From Clostridiales bacterium (GTDB lineage: Bacteria; Bacillota; Clostridia; Oscillospirales; UBA644): DNA of 9,144 bases. The stretch is from NCBI GenBank assembly GCA_003343705.1, contig QAKR01000005.1, forward strand, positions 1 through 9,144, given 5' to 3'. The notes below the pieces were generated by a model. That model was given only the letters and a program-made list of their open reading frames with translations. It did no database searches and was not told where the DNA came from. The translations under genes were made by a program, and so were the position numbers. Shown here piece by piece: positions 1 through 6,206 of this stretch; the stretch's first letter is position 1; every line of letters begins with the position of its first letter.

Positions 1-24
1 AATTATTTTAAATCCGAAACCCAT
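1..24 (-). CDS. Start of an unidentified gene (5' end only, runs off the window)
   Basis: On the minus strand an ATG at 24-22 opens a frame that reads MGFGFKII and leaves the window at position 1. The start is well supported even though only eight codons are visible: an AGGAGA ribosome binding site (36-31) sits 6 nt upstream, and a near-consensus promoter (80-108) lies about 50 nt further up. The hydrophobic start could be the beginning of a signal or membrane segment or of a cytoplasmic beta strand; eight residues cannot decide. It is the first gene of a new transcription unit, separated from the upstream run by the terminator at 144-175. Function is unknown. Confidence 0.7.
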
Positions 25-30
25 TATTTT

Positions 31-36
31 TCTCCT
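31..36 (-). promoter_or_regulatory. Ribosome binding site AGGAGA
   Basis: AGGAGA on the minus strand, followed by the 6-nt spacer AAAATA and then ATG at 24-22. This is a textbook Firmicutes Shine-Dalgarno site, and it is the main reason to believe that a gene begins at 24 despite the short visible frame. Confidence 0.75.
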
Positions 37-79
37 ATTGTATTTATATATAAACATTCCCAAACTTTAACGTAGTTTA

Positions 80-108
80 ATATTACCATATTTGCCATAT
101 TTTGTCAA
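80..108 (-). promoter_or_regulatory. Sigma-A-type promoter for the gene starting at 24
   Basis: On the minus strand a perfect -35 box TTGACA (108-103) is followed by exactly 17 nt and a -10 box TAATAT (85-80). The -10 is preceded by TGG, so it also has an extended -10 (TGn). The predicted transcription start is the A around position 73, giving a 5' leader of about 49 nt before the ATG at 24. The 17-nt spacer is made of two copies of an 8-mer (see the repeat at 86-102). A short inverted repeat, AAACT (62-66) and AGTTT (74-78), straddles the predicted start. The repeats could bind a regulator; that is inference. Confidence 0.82.
86..102 (-). repeat. Tandem 8-bp repeat filling the promoter spacer
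   Basis: On the minus strand AAATATGG (102-95) is repeated as AAATATGG (93-86) with one C between them. Together they fill the whole -35/-10 spacer. The period of 9 bp is short of one helical turn. It may be an operator half-site pair, or chance in AT-rich DNA. Confidence 0.5.
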
Positions 109-143
109 TATATATATTACATTTATTTTAAATTTAACTTAAG

Positions 144-175
144 AAAAGTGCCTGTTTTTTTAAACAGGCACTTTT
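144..175 (-). terminator. Intrinsic terminator ending the long gene run (probably bidirectional)
   Basis: A perfect 14-bp inverted repeat, AAAAGTGCCTGTTT (144-157) and AAACAGGCACTTTT (162-175), encloses a 4-nt loop. Read on the minus strand the hairpin has a GC-rich core and ends in TTTT, then CTTAAG, as expected for Rho-independent termination. It lies 33 nt past the stop codon at 209. Read on the plus strand the right arm also ends in a run of five T, so it could stop transcription from the other side as well. It separates the run that starts near 8180 from the new unit beginning near 73. Confidence 0.87.
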
Positions 176-208
176 TCAATTCATTAAAAAGCTTTTATAA
201 TAATATTA

Positions 209-859
209 TCATTTCAAAACATCATTTATTCTGTTTTCAATATTCTTCACAGCCCTGTCGATAAATAAATCAAGTTCTTTAGCCGTTGTATACTCATACA
301 CCTGTTCATATTTATTGTGTGGGAGAGTATAAAAGTCCCTAATAAAATTAAGTTGTCGGTCAAAGGCATCAGCCGGAAAAAAATCAATATATTCATTGGG
401 AAAATTCTTAATGTCAGAAAATATATTAAACGCCCTAAACTCTGGATTATCTATTATAAACCGCTTGTCCAGTTCGTTCCAGCAGGTTCTCATACTTAAA
501 ACAAAGCTTTTAAAATCAGTAAAAATCTTTATGTATTTTTCTTTTATAGGCATAAATACATTTTTAAGCCACTCCTCATCAGTCATAAGATGAAGATAAT
601 ACCCAAGATAAAATGAATAGCTTTCAGCATCGCTCTTTTTGCATAAATAAGTTTTTATAAATCTATCATATTCGCGATTAGGGTATCTTCCGAAATGAGA
701 AACAGTTTTATCCGGTGTATATGTAAGGCCGTCGGGGTTTACAACTCCGCAATCAGGCCCTATATTACCAAAAATAAAATACGGCAGTTCAATATTTTTT
801 TCGCCTATAATATCAATAAATCTATCTGCAATTCGAAAATGCGTCATCCAAGTTGCCAT
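209..859 (-). CDS. Zinc-dependent phospholipase C-like (Zn_dep_PLPC family) protein
   Basis: A 216-residue protein whose spaced His and Asp residues resemble the zinc-dependent phospholipase C/D-like family. They include H7 in the N-terminal MTHFRIAD stretch, D36 in GNIGPDCG, H55 in VSHFGR, and H90 with D94 in YYLHLMTDEEW. The family uses such residues to hold two or three zinc ions, and many bacterial members are uncharacterised, so phospholipase activity should not be assumed. I see no signal peptide; the start is MATWMTHF, so it is probably cytoplasmic, unlike secreted phospholipase C toxins. The start is set by an AGGGGGAT ribosome binding site 5 nt before ATG 859. It is the last gene before the terminator at 144-175 and lies 18 nt after the Nudix gene. 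The C-terminal half (about 100-216) is helical and charged with no motif I recognise. Confidence 0.68.
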   Translation of the reverse strand: MATWMTHFRIADRFIDIIGEKNIELPYFIFGNIGPDCGVVNPDGLTYTPDKTVSHFGRYPNREYDRFIKTYLCKKSDAESYSFYLGYYLHLMTDEEWLKNVFMPIKEKYIKIFTDFKSFVLSMRTCWNELDKRFIIDNPEFRAFNIFSDIKNFPNEYIDFFPADAFDRQLNFIRDFYTLPHNKYEQVYEYTTAKELDLFIDRAVKNIENRINDVLK

Positions 860-877
860 TTTATCCCCCTGTAAAAA

Positions 878-1333
878 TTATTTAAACGAAATATCCCAAG
901 GCTCATCATCGCTCCAAACCTCAAAAACCTCGTTGTACTTATCTTCTAAAAACATTGGCAAATACTTTGGCATACCGTTTGAAGAAGGTGTGCTTTTCAA
1001 CTCTTCTATCGACATCCAAGAATTTTGACCTTCTTTGCAATCATAAATTATGTCGCCTGAATAATCAGATGTCTTATATAAAAAAACAATATATCGGTCA
1101 AGTGTATGTCTGTGCAGCCAATGAATAACCCCGCAGGACTTGAGATTTCTTATATCAAGCCCCGTTTCCTCTTTTATTTCACGGACGGCGCTGTCAACAA
1201 AGCTCTCATTTTCTTCGATATGTCCGCCAGGCAAGGAAATTCCTTTCCAATCCTTTATTCTGTTTTGAACAAGAACTTTTCCGTCATTTTTATTTACTAT
1301 CATCACCATATTTGTGAGTTCAAGCTTTGGCAT
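878..1333 (-). CDS. Nudix hydrolase (8-oxo-dGTP diphosphatase/MutT-like)
   Basis: The protein has 151 residues from the chosen start. A complete Nudix box (G-x5-E-x7-REUxEExGU) spans residues 37-59: G37, E43, R51-E52, E55-E56, G58. It is preceded by the usual LPGG turn. Nudix enzymes hydrolyse a nucleoside diphosphate linked to another group, using Mg2+ held by the box glutamates. The N-terminal PKLELTNMVMI stretch resembles the MutT/8-oxo-dGTP diphosphatase group, but substrate cannot be read from sequence. A frame-compatible ATG exists four codons upstream (1345), but the GGGGG at 1343-1339 lies inside that extension with ideal spacing to ATG 1333, so I prefer 1333. A gap of about 66 nt separates it from DUF3795 upstream, the largest gap inside the run after the HAD leader. 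It is the third Nudix protein of the window. Confidence 0.9.
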   Translation of the reverse strand: MPKLELTNMVMIVNKNDGKVLVQNRIKDWKGISLPGGHIEENESFVDSAVREIKEETGLDIRNLKSCGVIHWLHRHTLDRYIVFLYKTSDYSGDIIYDCKEGQNSWMSIEELKSTPSSNGMPKYLPMFLEDKYNEVFEVWSDDEPWDISFK

Positions 1334-1338
1334 ATGTT

Positions 1339-1343
1339 CCCCC
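1339..1343 (-). promoter_or_regulatory. Ribosome binding site GGGGG deciding the Nudix start
   Basis: GGGGG lies 5 nt (AACAT) upstream of the ATG at 1333. It overlaps the alternative upstream ATG at 1345, which has no such site in front of it. This favours the shorter protein beginning MPKLEL. Confidence 0.6.
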
Positions 1344-1399
1344 ATAAATCAAAAGTCTAATTTATTTTGCCTGTTTTTGTTGCTTTTAAACTGTGTTAG

Positions 1400-1774
1400 T
1401 TAAATTAAAGTTTGTTTTATAATTTCAATAATTTCATCTTCGGTTTGCCCCTTTTCATAATCGCCTACAAGCTGCCCTTCATAATGATATACGAGCCCTT
1501 TTTCTTTATTGCGAAGCAGACAGCGAATTAATTCATCTACTCCGTATTCTTTGGCAAATTTTACAAACGCACATATTCGTGGTTTTTCAAACATATTGCA
1601 TTCACATGGAAATTCCATGCATTCCCAGCAACCATTGAGCCCTTTTTCACGGCAGCAGTTATAATTTTTACACCAGCCGTGAATATCGCAGCCTCCATCA
1701 TGGCACCCGACACAACCGTCTTTTTCGCTGCATAGAAAGCATGCAAGCCCACAGTATGAAATTTCATTTTCCAT
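1400..1774 (-). CDS. Cysteine-rich DUF3795-family protein
   Basis: A 124-residue protein with 15 cysteines, 13 of them in the first 59 residues (C8, C12, C15, C21, C24, C29, C35, C40, C41, C49, C52, C57, C59). The opening CGLACFLC followed by closely spaced CxxC pairs matches the DUF3795 family, whose members are small Cys-rich proteins of unknown function thought to bind zinc or an iron-sulfur cluster. No signal peptide is visible, so the cysteines are likely metal ligands in the cytoplasm rather than disulfides. The C-terminal half (about 63-124) is an ordinary helical segment. The start ATG 1774 has a good AAAGGA site 7 nt upstream. The gene follows the isomerase-like gene by 45 nt. A second minus-strand frame within it (1561-1767) is a shadow. 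Metal binding is inference. Confidence 0.75.
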   Translation of the reverse strand: MENEISYCGLACFLCSEKDGCVGCHDGGCDIHGWCKNYNCCREKGLNGCWECMEFPCECNMFEKPRICAFVKFAKEYGVDELIRCLLRNKEKGLVYHYEGQLVGDYEKGQTEDEIIEIIKQTLI

Positions 1775-1819
1775 TATTAGTTCCTTTACCCCATAACAGA
1801 TCTTTAAGTATCAACATAT

Positions 1820-2611
1820 TTAACAGTATGAGTTTATCCAATCTACAGATTTTCTTAATCCGAAAATATTCTTTGTTTCAAGAACTACACGACAGTTTTG
1901 TTTTTTAGCAAGAGATAAATATTTTTGCAAATCAAGCTCTCCGTCTCCCAGTGCAAGATGATTGTTCCACATATTACTTTTATTAATTGCATCGTGGAAA
2001 TGCATATGGATTAAGTTATCTCTTTTATTTATATAAAAATCGTACATCTCTTCTTGACAACATGCAGCATGACCGATATCGAAGGTTAAACCAAAAACCC
2101 GACTTTTAAGCAATATATCCAGTGCATCAAACTGAAAATAAGCAAAATCGTTGCAGTTTTCCACACATATTTTTATGTCATTGTCGCCGATAGATTTTTC
2201 ACACTCTTCACAAAAATCCTCAATGCTCTTTAAATACTGATCTTTGTATTCATCAAATAAAAATACCTTTTTATCCGGGAGTGTAAAATATACTCCTTTT
2301 GATAAATGCATATTCAGAATAGGAACACCAAGTTTCTTTGCAACCTCAATTGTTTCACGCACAGTACGGCGATAAGCCTGGGCTACATAAGGATTAAAGT
2401 CACTTATATTGAGATTTTCGTCAAGGTGGATAGTGTAATAAATACCGTATTTTTCGGCAACCGCTTTAAAATATTCAATATCGATTTTATCAAGCTGATA
2501 CTGAGGAAGATTCATATTCAATTCGATAAACCTCAAATCCAGCTCTTTGCACAAAGCCGCACATTTATCAAGCGTTGCGGTTTCAATCAGAGTTGGCATT
2601 CCAAATTGCAA
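1820..2611 (-). CDS. Sugar phosphate isomerase/epimerase-like TIM-barrel protein
   Basis: This 263-residue protein belongs to the xylose isomerase-like/AP endonuclease 2 TIM-barrel superfamily. Residues that fit the divalent metal site are spread along the strands: E30 (FIELN), H62 (TIHLDE), H102 (LNMHLSKG), E151 (CVENC), D178 and H181 (FDIGH), H203/H205 (IHMHFHD), H218 (NHLALGDGEL) and E245 (VVLETK). The classic E-D-H-E quartet is probably E151, D178, H205 and E245. Members isomerise or epimerise sugars or act on related polyols; the substrate here is unknown. The start is a TTG at 2611 with an AAAGGA site about 10 nt upstream. The ATG at 2599 would remove part of the first strand (QFGMPTL) and has no well-placed site. 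It starts 1 nt after the APH-like stop, implying coupled translation. Length is normal for the family. Confidence 0.82.
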   Translation of the reverse strand: MQFGMPTLIETATLDKCAALCKELDLRFIELNMNLPQYQLDKIDIEYFKAVAEKYGIYYTIHLDENLNISDFNPYVAQAYRRTVRETIEVAKKLGVPILNMHLSKGVYFTLPDKKVFLFDEYKDQYLKSIEDFCEECEKSIGDNDIKICVENCNDFAYFQFDALDILLKSRVFGLTFDIGHAACCQEEMYDFYINKRDNLIHMHFHDAINKSNMWNNHLALGDGELDLQKYLSLAKKQNCRVVLETKNIFGLRKSVDWINSYC

Positions 2612-2612
2612 A

Positions 2613-3533
2613 CTATATCATTCCTTTATTATTTTTAATGGATAAATAAATTTTAGATCTTAACACATCAATACTTGTTATTTCACTCACCTTGCCAAAA
2701 TTTGAACAAATAATGTTGTAACCATAATAATGTAACAGTATACCTGTTAAGCATTTATCTGTTAGTTCATCAATATTATAATTACCCAAATAACCATCTA
2801 AGTATGGTTTTTCAAAACAAAATAAACAGCAAACCAAAACAACAAGCTCATATTCATACGGTGCTGATAATGAATCAGCAAAATCTATTATATGTAGATT
2901 GTTTTGTTTATCTACTAAAATATTATCAGGATTTAAATCCCCGTGAACAAAAACATAATTTTTATTTTTATAATTCTTTAAATATTTATATCTCTCATTT
3001 TGAAAAGATATGGGGAACTTCATATACCTCTCACATTTTAATGCACGTTCAACAACATCAACATTATTAAACCTTTCACAAGGAATATTAATTTTAGAAG
3101 TTATTAACCTTAACTCTTTAGCTATATTAAATTTTTCTCTATCATTAAGTAAAGGTTCTGCCACACTGAATTGAATTGCATTAATATGCTTAGTTATAAT
3201 ATAATAAAAATCAAATTTATCCTTTACACAGCCATTTGCAACAACAATCGGTAAGTTTATATTTTTACTTAAAGCAAAATTCATACTAAATAGTTCAGTA
3301 TGAAAATCCGGGGTCATATCTATTCCGCTTTCTTTCGGTGCAAAAACTTTAACAACATACAAGCCAACTTTAAAGACTGCATTTGTACCCGGAGTTAAAT
3401 TTTCTAAAGGTTGAAAAGGAAGCCCTTCTTCTTTAAAAATATATTTTATCAACGGCTCGAAAGCAGTAATAGATTGAAAAACATTTGCCCAGTCTTTCCA
3501 GTTATTTATTTCGGCTTTAAATAATTTCTGCAT
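2613..3533 (-). CDS. Aminoglycoside phosphotransferase (APH)-family kinase
   Basis: A 306-residue protein with the bilobal kinase layout of the APH/choline kinase superfamily. A candidate ATP-binding lysine is K62 (YVVKVF) and a pairing acid is E80. The catalytic loop HGDLNPDN spans 197-204, with base D199 and metal ligand N204, and the metal-binding IDFAD lies at 216-220 (D217). These enzymes transfer a phosphate from ATP to a hydroxyl of a small molecule or sugar; resistance is only one possible role. The start ATG 3533 has a GAGGG site that overlaps the stop of the DUF1848 gene, 7 nt away. Its DNA looks distinctly more AT-rich than its neighbours: I count 10 G+C in 2941-3000 against 24 in 4201-4260. 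Lys, Asn, Ile and Tyr are abundant, consistent with acquisition from another source. The substrate is unknown. Confidence 0.85.
   Translation of the reverse strand: MQKLFKAEINNWKDWANVFQSITAFEPLIKYIFKEEGLPFQPLENLTPGTNAVFKVGLYVVKVFAPKESGIDMTPDFHTELFSMNFALSKNINLPIVVANGCVKDKFDFYYIITKHINAIQFSVAEPLLNDREKFNIAKELRLITSKINIPCERFNNVDVVERALKCERYMKFPISFQNERYKYLKNYKNKNYVFVHGDLNPDNILVDKQNNLHIIDFADSLSAPYEYELVVLVCCLFCFEKPYLDGYLGNYNIDELTDKCLTGILLHYYGYNIICSNFGKVSEITSIDVLRSKIYLSIKNNKGMI
2622..2627 (-). promoter_or_regulatory. Ribosome binding site AAAGGA for the TTG start at 2611
   Basis: AAAGGA sits 10 nt before the TTG at 2611 and inside the last codons of the APH-like gene. It supports a TTG start that keeps the first beta strand of the TIM barrel, rather than the internal ATG at 2599. 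Confidence 0.5.
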
Positions 3534-3540
3534 ATTGCCC

Positions 3541-4464
3541 TCACAGTTTAATTTGATTATTTATACTGGAATTATATTTTCTGTTCGTTACCTCTTCACC
3601 GTCTGCCACCGTTCCTACAAGCAGCTCACTTTGGGGATCATGTGTATCGTGGCGGCGTTTTACAGATGAAAATTTATCGTTTGCGTAGCAGTAAACACAG
3701 CCGTTTAAACAGGTGTTATATGCTCCGATATCAACACTTTCCACACAGCCACAACCGTTTCGTTGATTTTTATCTTCTTTTACATCCAGCCGACAGTCAC
3801 ATATTTTTTCTATACGATTTTTATCTATACAGCTTGCCCTATCTATTCCATACAAGCTTAAATCATCATTTTCACAACAAGCAACAGCACGTAGGCCGAA
3901 TTCTTTTGCTGTTTTTCCGATAAATTCCGATATCTCGGATTTTTCTTCGTCTGTCAACGAACGAATCAACGGTGTTTTTATTTTTGCGTACATATCCACA
4001 AAACTGATTGTAACCGTATCTGTATACGGCGATAGCTTTTCGCAAAGCCTGTAAAAATGGCATTTGTGATATTCAATATTTAAGTTATCATTAAGTATAA
4101 TCGGGTCATACCGCCAAACAACCTTATCTTTACCAATCCTCTTTGACAGTTCAATAAATGTATCCTCTATTTCAAATTTCGGTCGTAGATTAGGTTCAAG
4201 ATCTTGGCTGTACGGTGTCAGCGTAAACTGAAAATAATATTTATATCCTCGGCTGTCAAGCTCATCAAGGTGGGGAATAATATTCGCCACATCTTTTGTC
4301 CAAAACACAATACAGTCCACAATATCAGGCGACAACGAAAGCCTTGAAAGCTGTTTATGGTTCATAGGATTTCGTGTCAGCACATAGCCTGCCCTGATAC
4401 GATTCATAAACCATTCAGAATAATAACACGGTATATCTGTCCGTCGGGAAGCAGAAAGAATCAT
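3541..4464 (-). CDS. DUF1848 family protein (radical-SAM-like iron-sulfur motif at the C-terminus)
   Basis: A 307-residue protein with the hallmark DUF1848 opening, ILSASRRTDIPCYYSEWF, and the VFWTKD segment near residue 55. The conserved body ends in a cluster of cysteines: C238 and C240 (GCGC), then C252, C256 and C259 in the order C-x3-C-x2-C followed by YA. A CX3CX2C signature is what radical SAM enzymes use to hold a 4Fe-4S cluster, but here it lies near the C-terminus rather than the N-terminus, as is usual for this family. The function is unknown; a radical SAM-like or repair-related role is inference. The start ATG 4464 overlaps the MazG stop by 4 nt (ATGA), with GGAG 7 nt upstream. 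The last 45 residues after the cluster are polar and probably a family tail. Length matches the family. Confidence 0.88.
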   Translation of the reverse strand: MILSASRRTDIPCYYSEWFMNRIRAGYVLTRNPMNHKQLSRLSLSPDIVDCIVFWTKDVANIIPHLDELDSRGYKYYFQFTLTPYSQDLEPNLRPKFEIEDTFIELSKRIGKDKVVWRYDPIILNDNLNIEYHKCHFYRLCEKLSPYTDTVTISFVDMYAKIKTPLIRSLTDEEKSEISEFIGKTAKEFGLRAVACCENDDLSLYGIDRASCIDKNRIEKICDCRLDVKEDKNQRNGCGCVESVDIGAYNTCLNGCVYCYANDKFSSVKRRHDTHDPQSELLVGTVADGEEVTNRKYNSSINNQIKL

Positions 4465-4772
4465 AACATGTCTCCAAATGTTATGCTGGTGTTATACTTT
4501 TCGTTGTTCAGTTTTTCTTTTGCAGGGATGACTTTTTCAAGGTCAATTTCATAGGTGTTCGCAATAGCAAGGGCGTAATAAATAACGTCCCACAGTTCTT
4601 CTTCGACGGTTTCCTTTATCTGTCCTTCTTTGGCAGGACGTAAATCCTTACGCATTGCCCGTGCAAGTTCTCCGACTTCCTCAGAAAGCTTCATGAAGTA
4701 CAGCTCTTTTTTATCAGGGGAGTAATCCTTGGATTTTATGTAATTCTGTAAGTATTCGATAGTGATATTCAT
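4461..4772 (-). CDS. MazG-like nucleotide pyrophosphohydrolase
   Basis: A 103-residue, mostly helical protein with the all-alpha NTP pyrophosphohydrolase signature. The EExxE motif is E31, E32 and E35 (SEEVGELARA). The second acidic pair is E59 and D62 within EELWDVIYYAL. These four acids bind Mg2+ in MazG, dUTPase and related enzymes, which cleave NTPs to NMP and pyrophosphate. The single short domain fits the small MazG-like family rather than the two-domain MazG of Enterobacteria. Such enzymes remove non-canonical or excess nucleotides, here probably cytoplasmic. The gene overlaps the preceding kinase stop by 4 nt and the following DUF1848 start by 4 nt, so it is the middle link of a coupled chain. 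A GGAG lies 11 nt before the ATG 4772, rather far, so re-initiation after the kinase is likely. The exact substrate is unknown. Confidence 0.88.
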   Translation of the reverse strand: MNITIEYLQNYIKSKDYSPDKKELYFMKLSEEVGELARAMRKDLRPAKEGQIKETVEEELWDVIYYALAIANTYEIDLEKVIPAKEKLNNEKYNTSITFGDML

Positions 4773-5287
4773 GACAACAGCATCTCCAATTCTTTTCGAT
4801 TTTTGATGTGTAAAAATGGCTTGTCCGGATTACATTTATGCCGTTCAAGGATTGCCTTCCCGTCCTTTTCAGGATATTCCCATATCCATTTAGCAAATTC
4901 ATAAAAATCCTTACTGAACATTTTGGGCTCTCGCAGATAATCGGGAAGATCCGATCTTTTCTTTCCAGTTCTTTTTGCCGCCGACCAAACACAGATAAAA
5001 CGATTAATATCAAGAAAAACAACAAGCTCAGCGGCTTCAAAACGCAAATCCATTGTTCCGCCGTAATTTCCGTCAATAATCCATTTTTCTCTGCTTATAA
5101 ACTGTTTTTGCTTTTCTATCCATTCATCTCGGGGCGTTGGGGCCCACCCCGGCTGCCAAAATTCGTTATCAAGGTGAATCACAGGTAATCCGATCACAGC
5201 TCCTAATTTCTTAGCAAAGGTGCTTTTTCCGCTTCCACCACTGCCTATAATTATTATTTTGTTGTATTTCTTTATATCAATCATCAT
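4769..5287 (-). CDS. P-loop kinase-like protein (FlaR/adenylate kinase-like)
   Basis: A 172-residue P-loop NTPase. Walker A is GSGGSGKST at 15-23, directly after the first beta strand (KIIIIG). HLDNEFWQPGW follows at 38-48, then WIIDGNYGGTMDLRF at 69-83, the segment that typifies the group labelled DNA topology modulation protein FlaR or adenylate kinase-related proteins. A second strand, VVFLDINR (89-96), then leads into an Arg/Lys-rich lid (SAAKRTGKKRSD, 102-113). Such proteins look like small-molecule or nucleotide kinases, and the topology label is historical. The substrate is unknown. The start ATG 5287 has TGAGGA at 6 nt and overlaps the double Nudix stop by 11 nt (8 nt if the second Met is used). 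The stop overlaps MazG by 4 nt. It sits between nucleotide-active genes, which favours a nucleotide-related substrate. Confidence 0.83.
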   Translation of the reverse strand: MMIDIKKYNKIIIIGSGGSGKSTFAKKLGAVIGLPVIHLDNEFWQPGWAPTPRDEWIEKQKQFISREKWIIDGNYGGTMDLRFEAAELVVFLDINRFICVWSAAKRTGKKRSDLPDYLREPKMFSKDFYEFAKWIWEYPEKDGKAILERHKCNPDKPFLHIKNRKELEMLLS

Positions 5288-6206
5288 ATTCTATCCTCAT
5301 AAAAAACTCATCCAGATATGAAAACGGCACAAGAATTCCGTCCTCTTTCATTTTTTTAATCTGGGTTTCTGTCGCCCACATTGCGTCACAGGTTTCGTTT
5401 GGTTGAAACACAACATCATTCAAATCAAAATCCTGTCTAAAAAGCCATACATCGCCAAAGTTATCTTCTCGTTTGAGCGTCATTATACATCTTCCTGCAT
5501 CAGGATCAAGCAGCAACCCTGTTTCTTCTTCCACTTCACGCATTGCCGCTGTAAGGCTGTCTTCACCGGCAAGTGCCGAGCCTCCTGTACATTCCCACAT
5601 ATTAGGAAATCCTTTGTTCGGAGTACGCTTCGTTAAAAGAAATTCGCCGTTTGTGTTTTGAATCCATACATGAACGACAATATGATAATCGCCTTTTGCA
5701 AGGAAGTCTCCTCGGCGGTGAATTCTGCTTATTAGATTGCGGTTCTCATCGTAAACATCCCAAAGCTCATTAGGGCTGTTTTGCAAATTGAGCCAACCCT
5801 GTATATATTCAAACAACAACGGCTGAATTTCCGGGTATGTAAGCTCACCCGGAATATTATCAAACAGTTTTATCTCTCCGATTTCCATTTCTTGTGCTAA
5901 CTCACCAATCGTTTCAACCTCTGCAAAAAACAGCATACCGTAAGTTGTTTGGCTGTCTTTTGTAACACCATAAATACATACAGATGTTATTTCAAAATCC
6001 GTAGCACCTGTTTCTTCATAAAGTTCTCTTTTTGCTGTTTCGCTTATGTTCTCACCCGGTTCACGATGTCCGCCGGGAATTTCCCATGTTGTACTATTTT
6101 TGTGGCGGCAAAATATCCATTTGCCTTTATATCGTGCCGCGATAACGGCGTATTTCAGTCGTTCATTGGCTCTTTCGTTTTGATTGTGAAAGGTAACGGT
6201 TATCAT
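5277..6206 (-). CDS. Tandem double Nudix hydrolase (YtkD-like plus IPP isomerase-like modules)
   Basis: A 309-residue protein containing two complete Nudix boxes. The N-terminal box spans 46-68 (G46, E52, R60-E61, E64-E65, G67) and the C-terminal box 209-231 (G209, E215, R223-E224, E227-E228, G230). Both keep the catalytic glutamates, so both domains should be active. The N-terminal module (about 1-140) is MutT/8-oxo-dGTPase-like. The C-terminal module begins at about 147 with ELWDVYDEN and includes RRGDF and KGDYHIVVHVWI, a layout resembling the isopentenyl-diphosphate isomerase-like/YfcD Nudix branch, which also occurs as a stand-alone protein. The two are joined by a short linker (SPNE, about 144-147). 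A GTG at 6227 would add 7 residues. I chose ATG 6206 because it forms an ATGA overlap with the previous stop and has GGAG 8 nt upstream. Substrates are unknown. Confidence 0.88.
   Translation of the reverse strand: MITVTFHNQNERANERLKYAVIAARYKGKWIFCRHKNSTTWEIPGGHREPGENISETAKRELYEETGATDFEITSVCIYGVTKDSQTTYGMLFFAEVETIGELAQEMEIGEIKLFDNIPGELTYPEIQPLLFEYIQGWLNLQNSPNELWDVYDENRNLISRIHRRGDFLAKGDYHIVVHVWIQNTNGEFLLTKRTPNKGFPNMWECTGGSALAGEDSLTAAMREVEEETGLLLDPDAGRCIMTLKREDNFGDVWLFRQDFDLNDVVFQPNETCDAMWATETQIKKMKEDGILVPFSYLDEFFMRIEYDD

Noticed and set aside
107..118. TA dinucleotide run
   Set aside because: Simple low-complexity sequence upstream of the -35 box; it may help as an UP element but nothing else supports it.
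1346..1399. Gap between the DUF3795 and Nudix genes as a promoter or terminator
   Set aside because: No -10/-35 pair with proper spacing and no hairpin; treated as plain spacer within the run.
1561..1767. Minus-strand frame of 68 codons inside the DUF3795 gene
   Set aside because: Out-of-frame copy of a Cys-rich gene; the real frame has the ribosome binding site and family signature.
2306..2638. Plus-strand open frame of 110 codons opposite the isomerase-like gene
   Set aside because: It lies wholly antisense to a gene with strong family motifs and lacks a convincing ribosome binding site or recognisable domain.
4714..5076. Minus-strand frame of 120 codons overlapping the kinase and MazG genes
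   Set aside because: Wrong frame of two well-supported genes with an ATGA junction; no domain seen.
5133..5152. GC-rich near-palindrome with GGGGCCCACCCC
   Set aside because: It lies inside the kinase coding sequence and encodes GWAPTPR; no T tract follows, so it is not a terminator.
4838..5188. Plus-strand open frame of 116 codons opposite the P-loop kinase
   Set aside because: Antisense shadow of a gene with a clear Walker A; composition is explained by the opposite strand.
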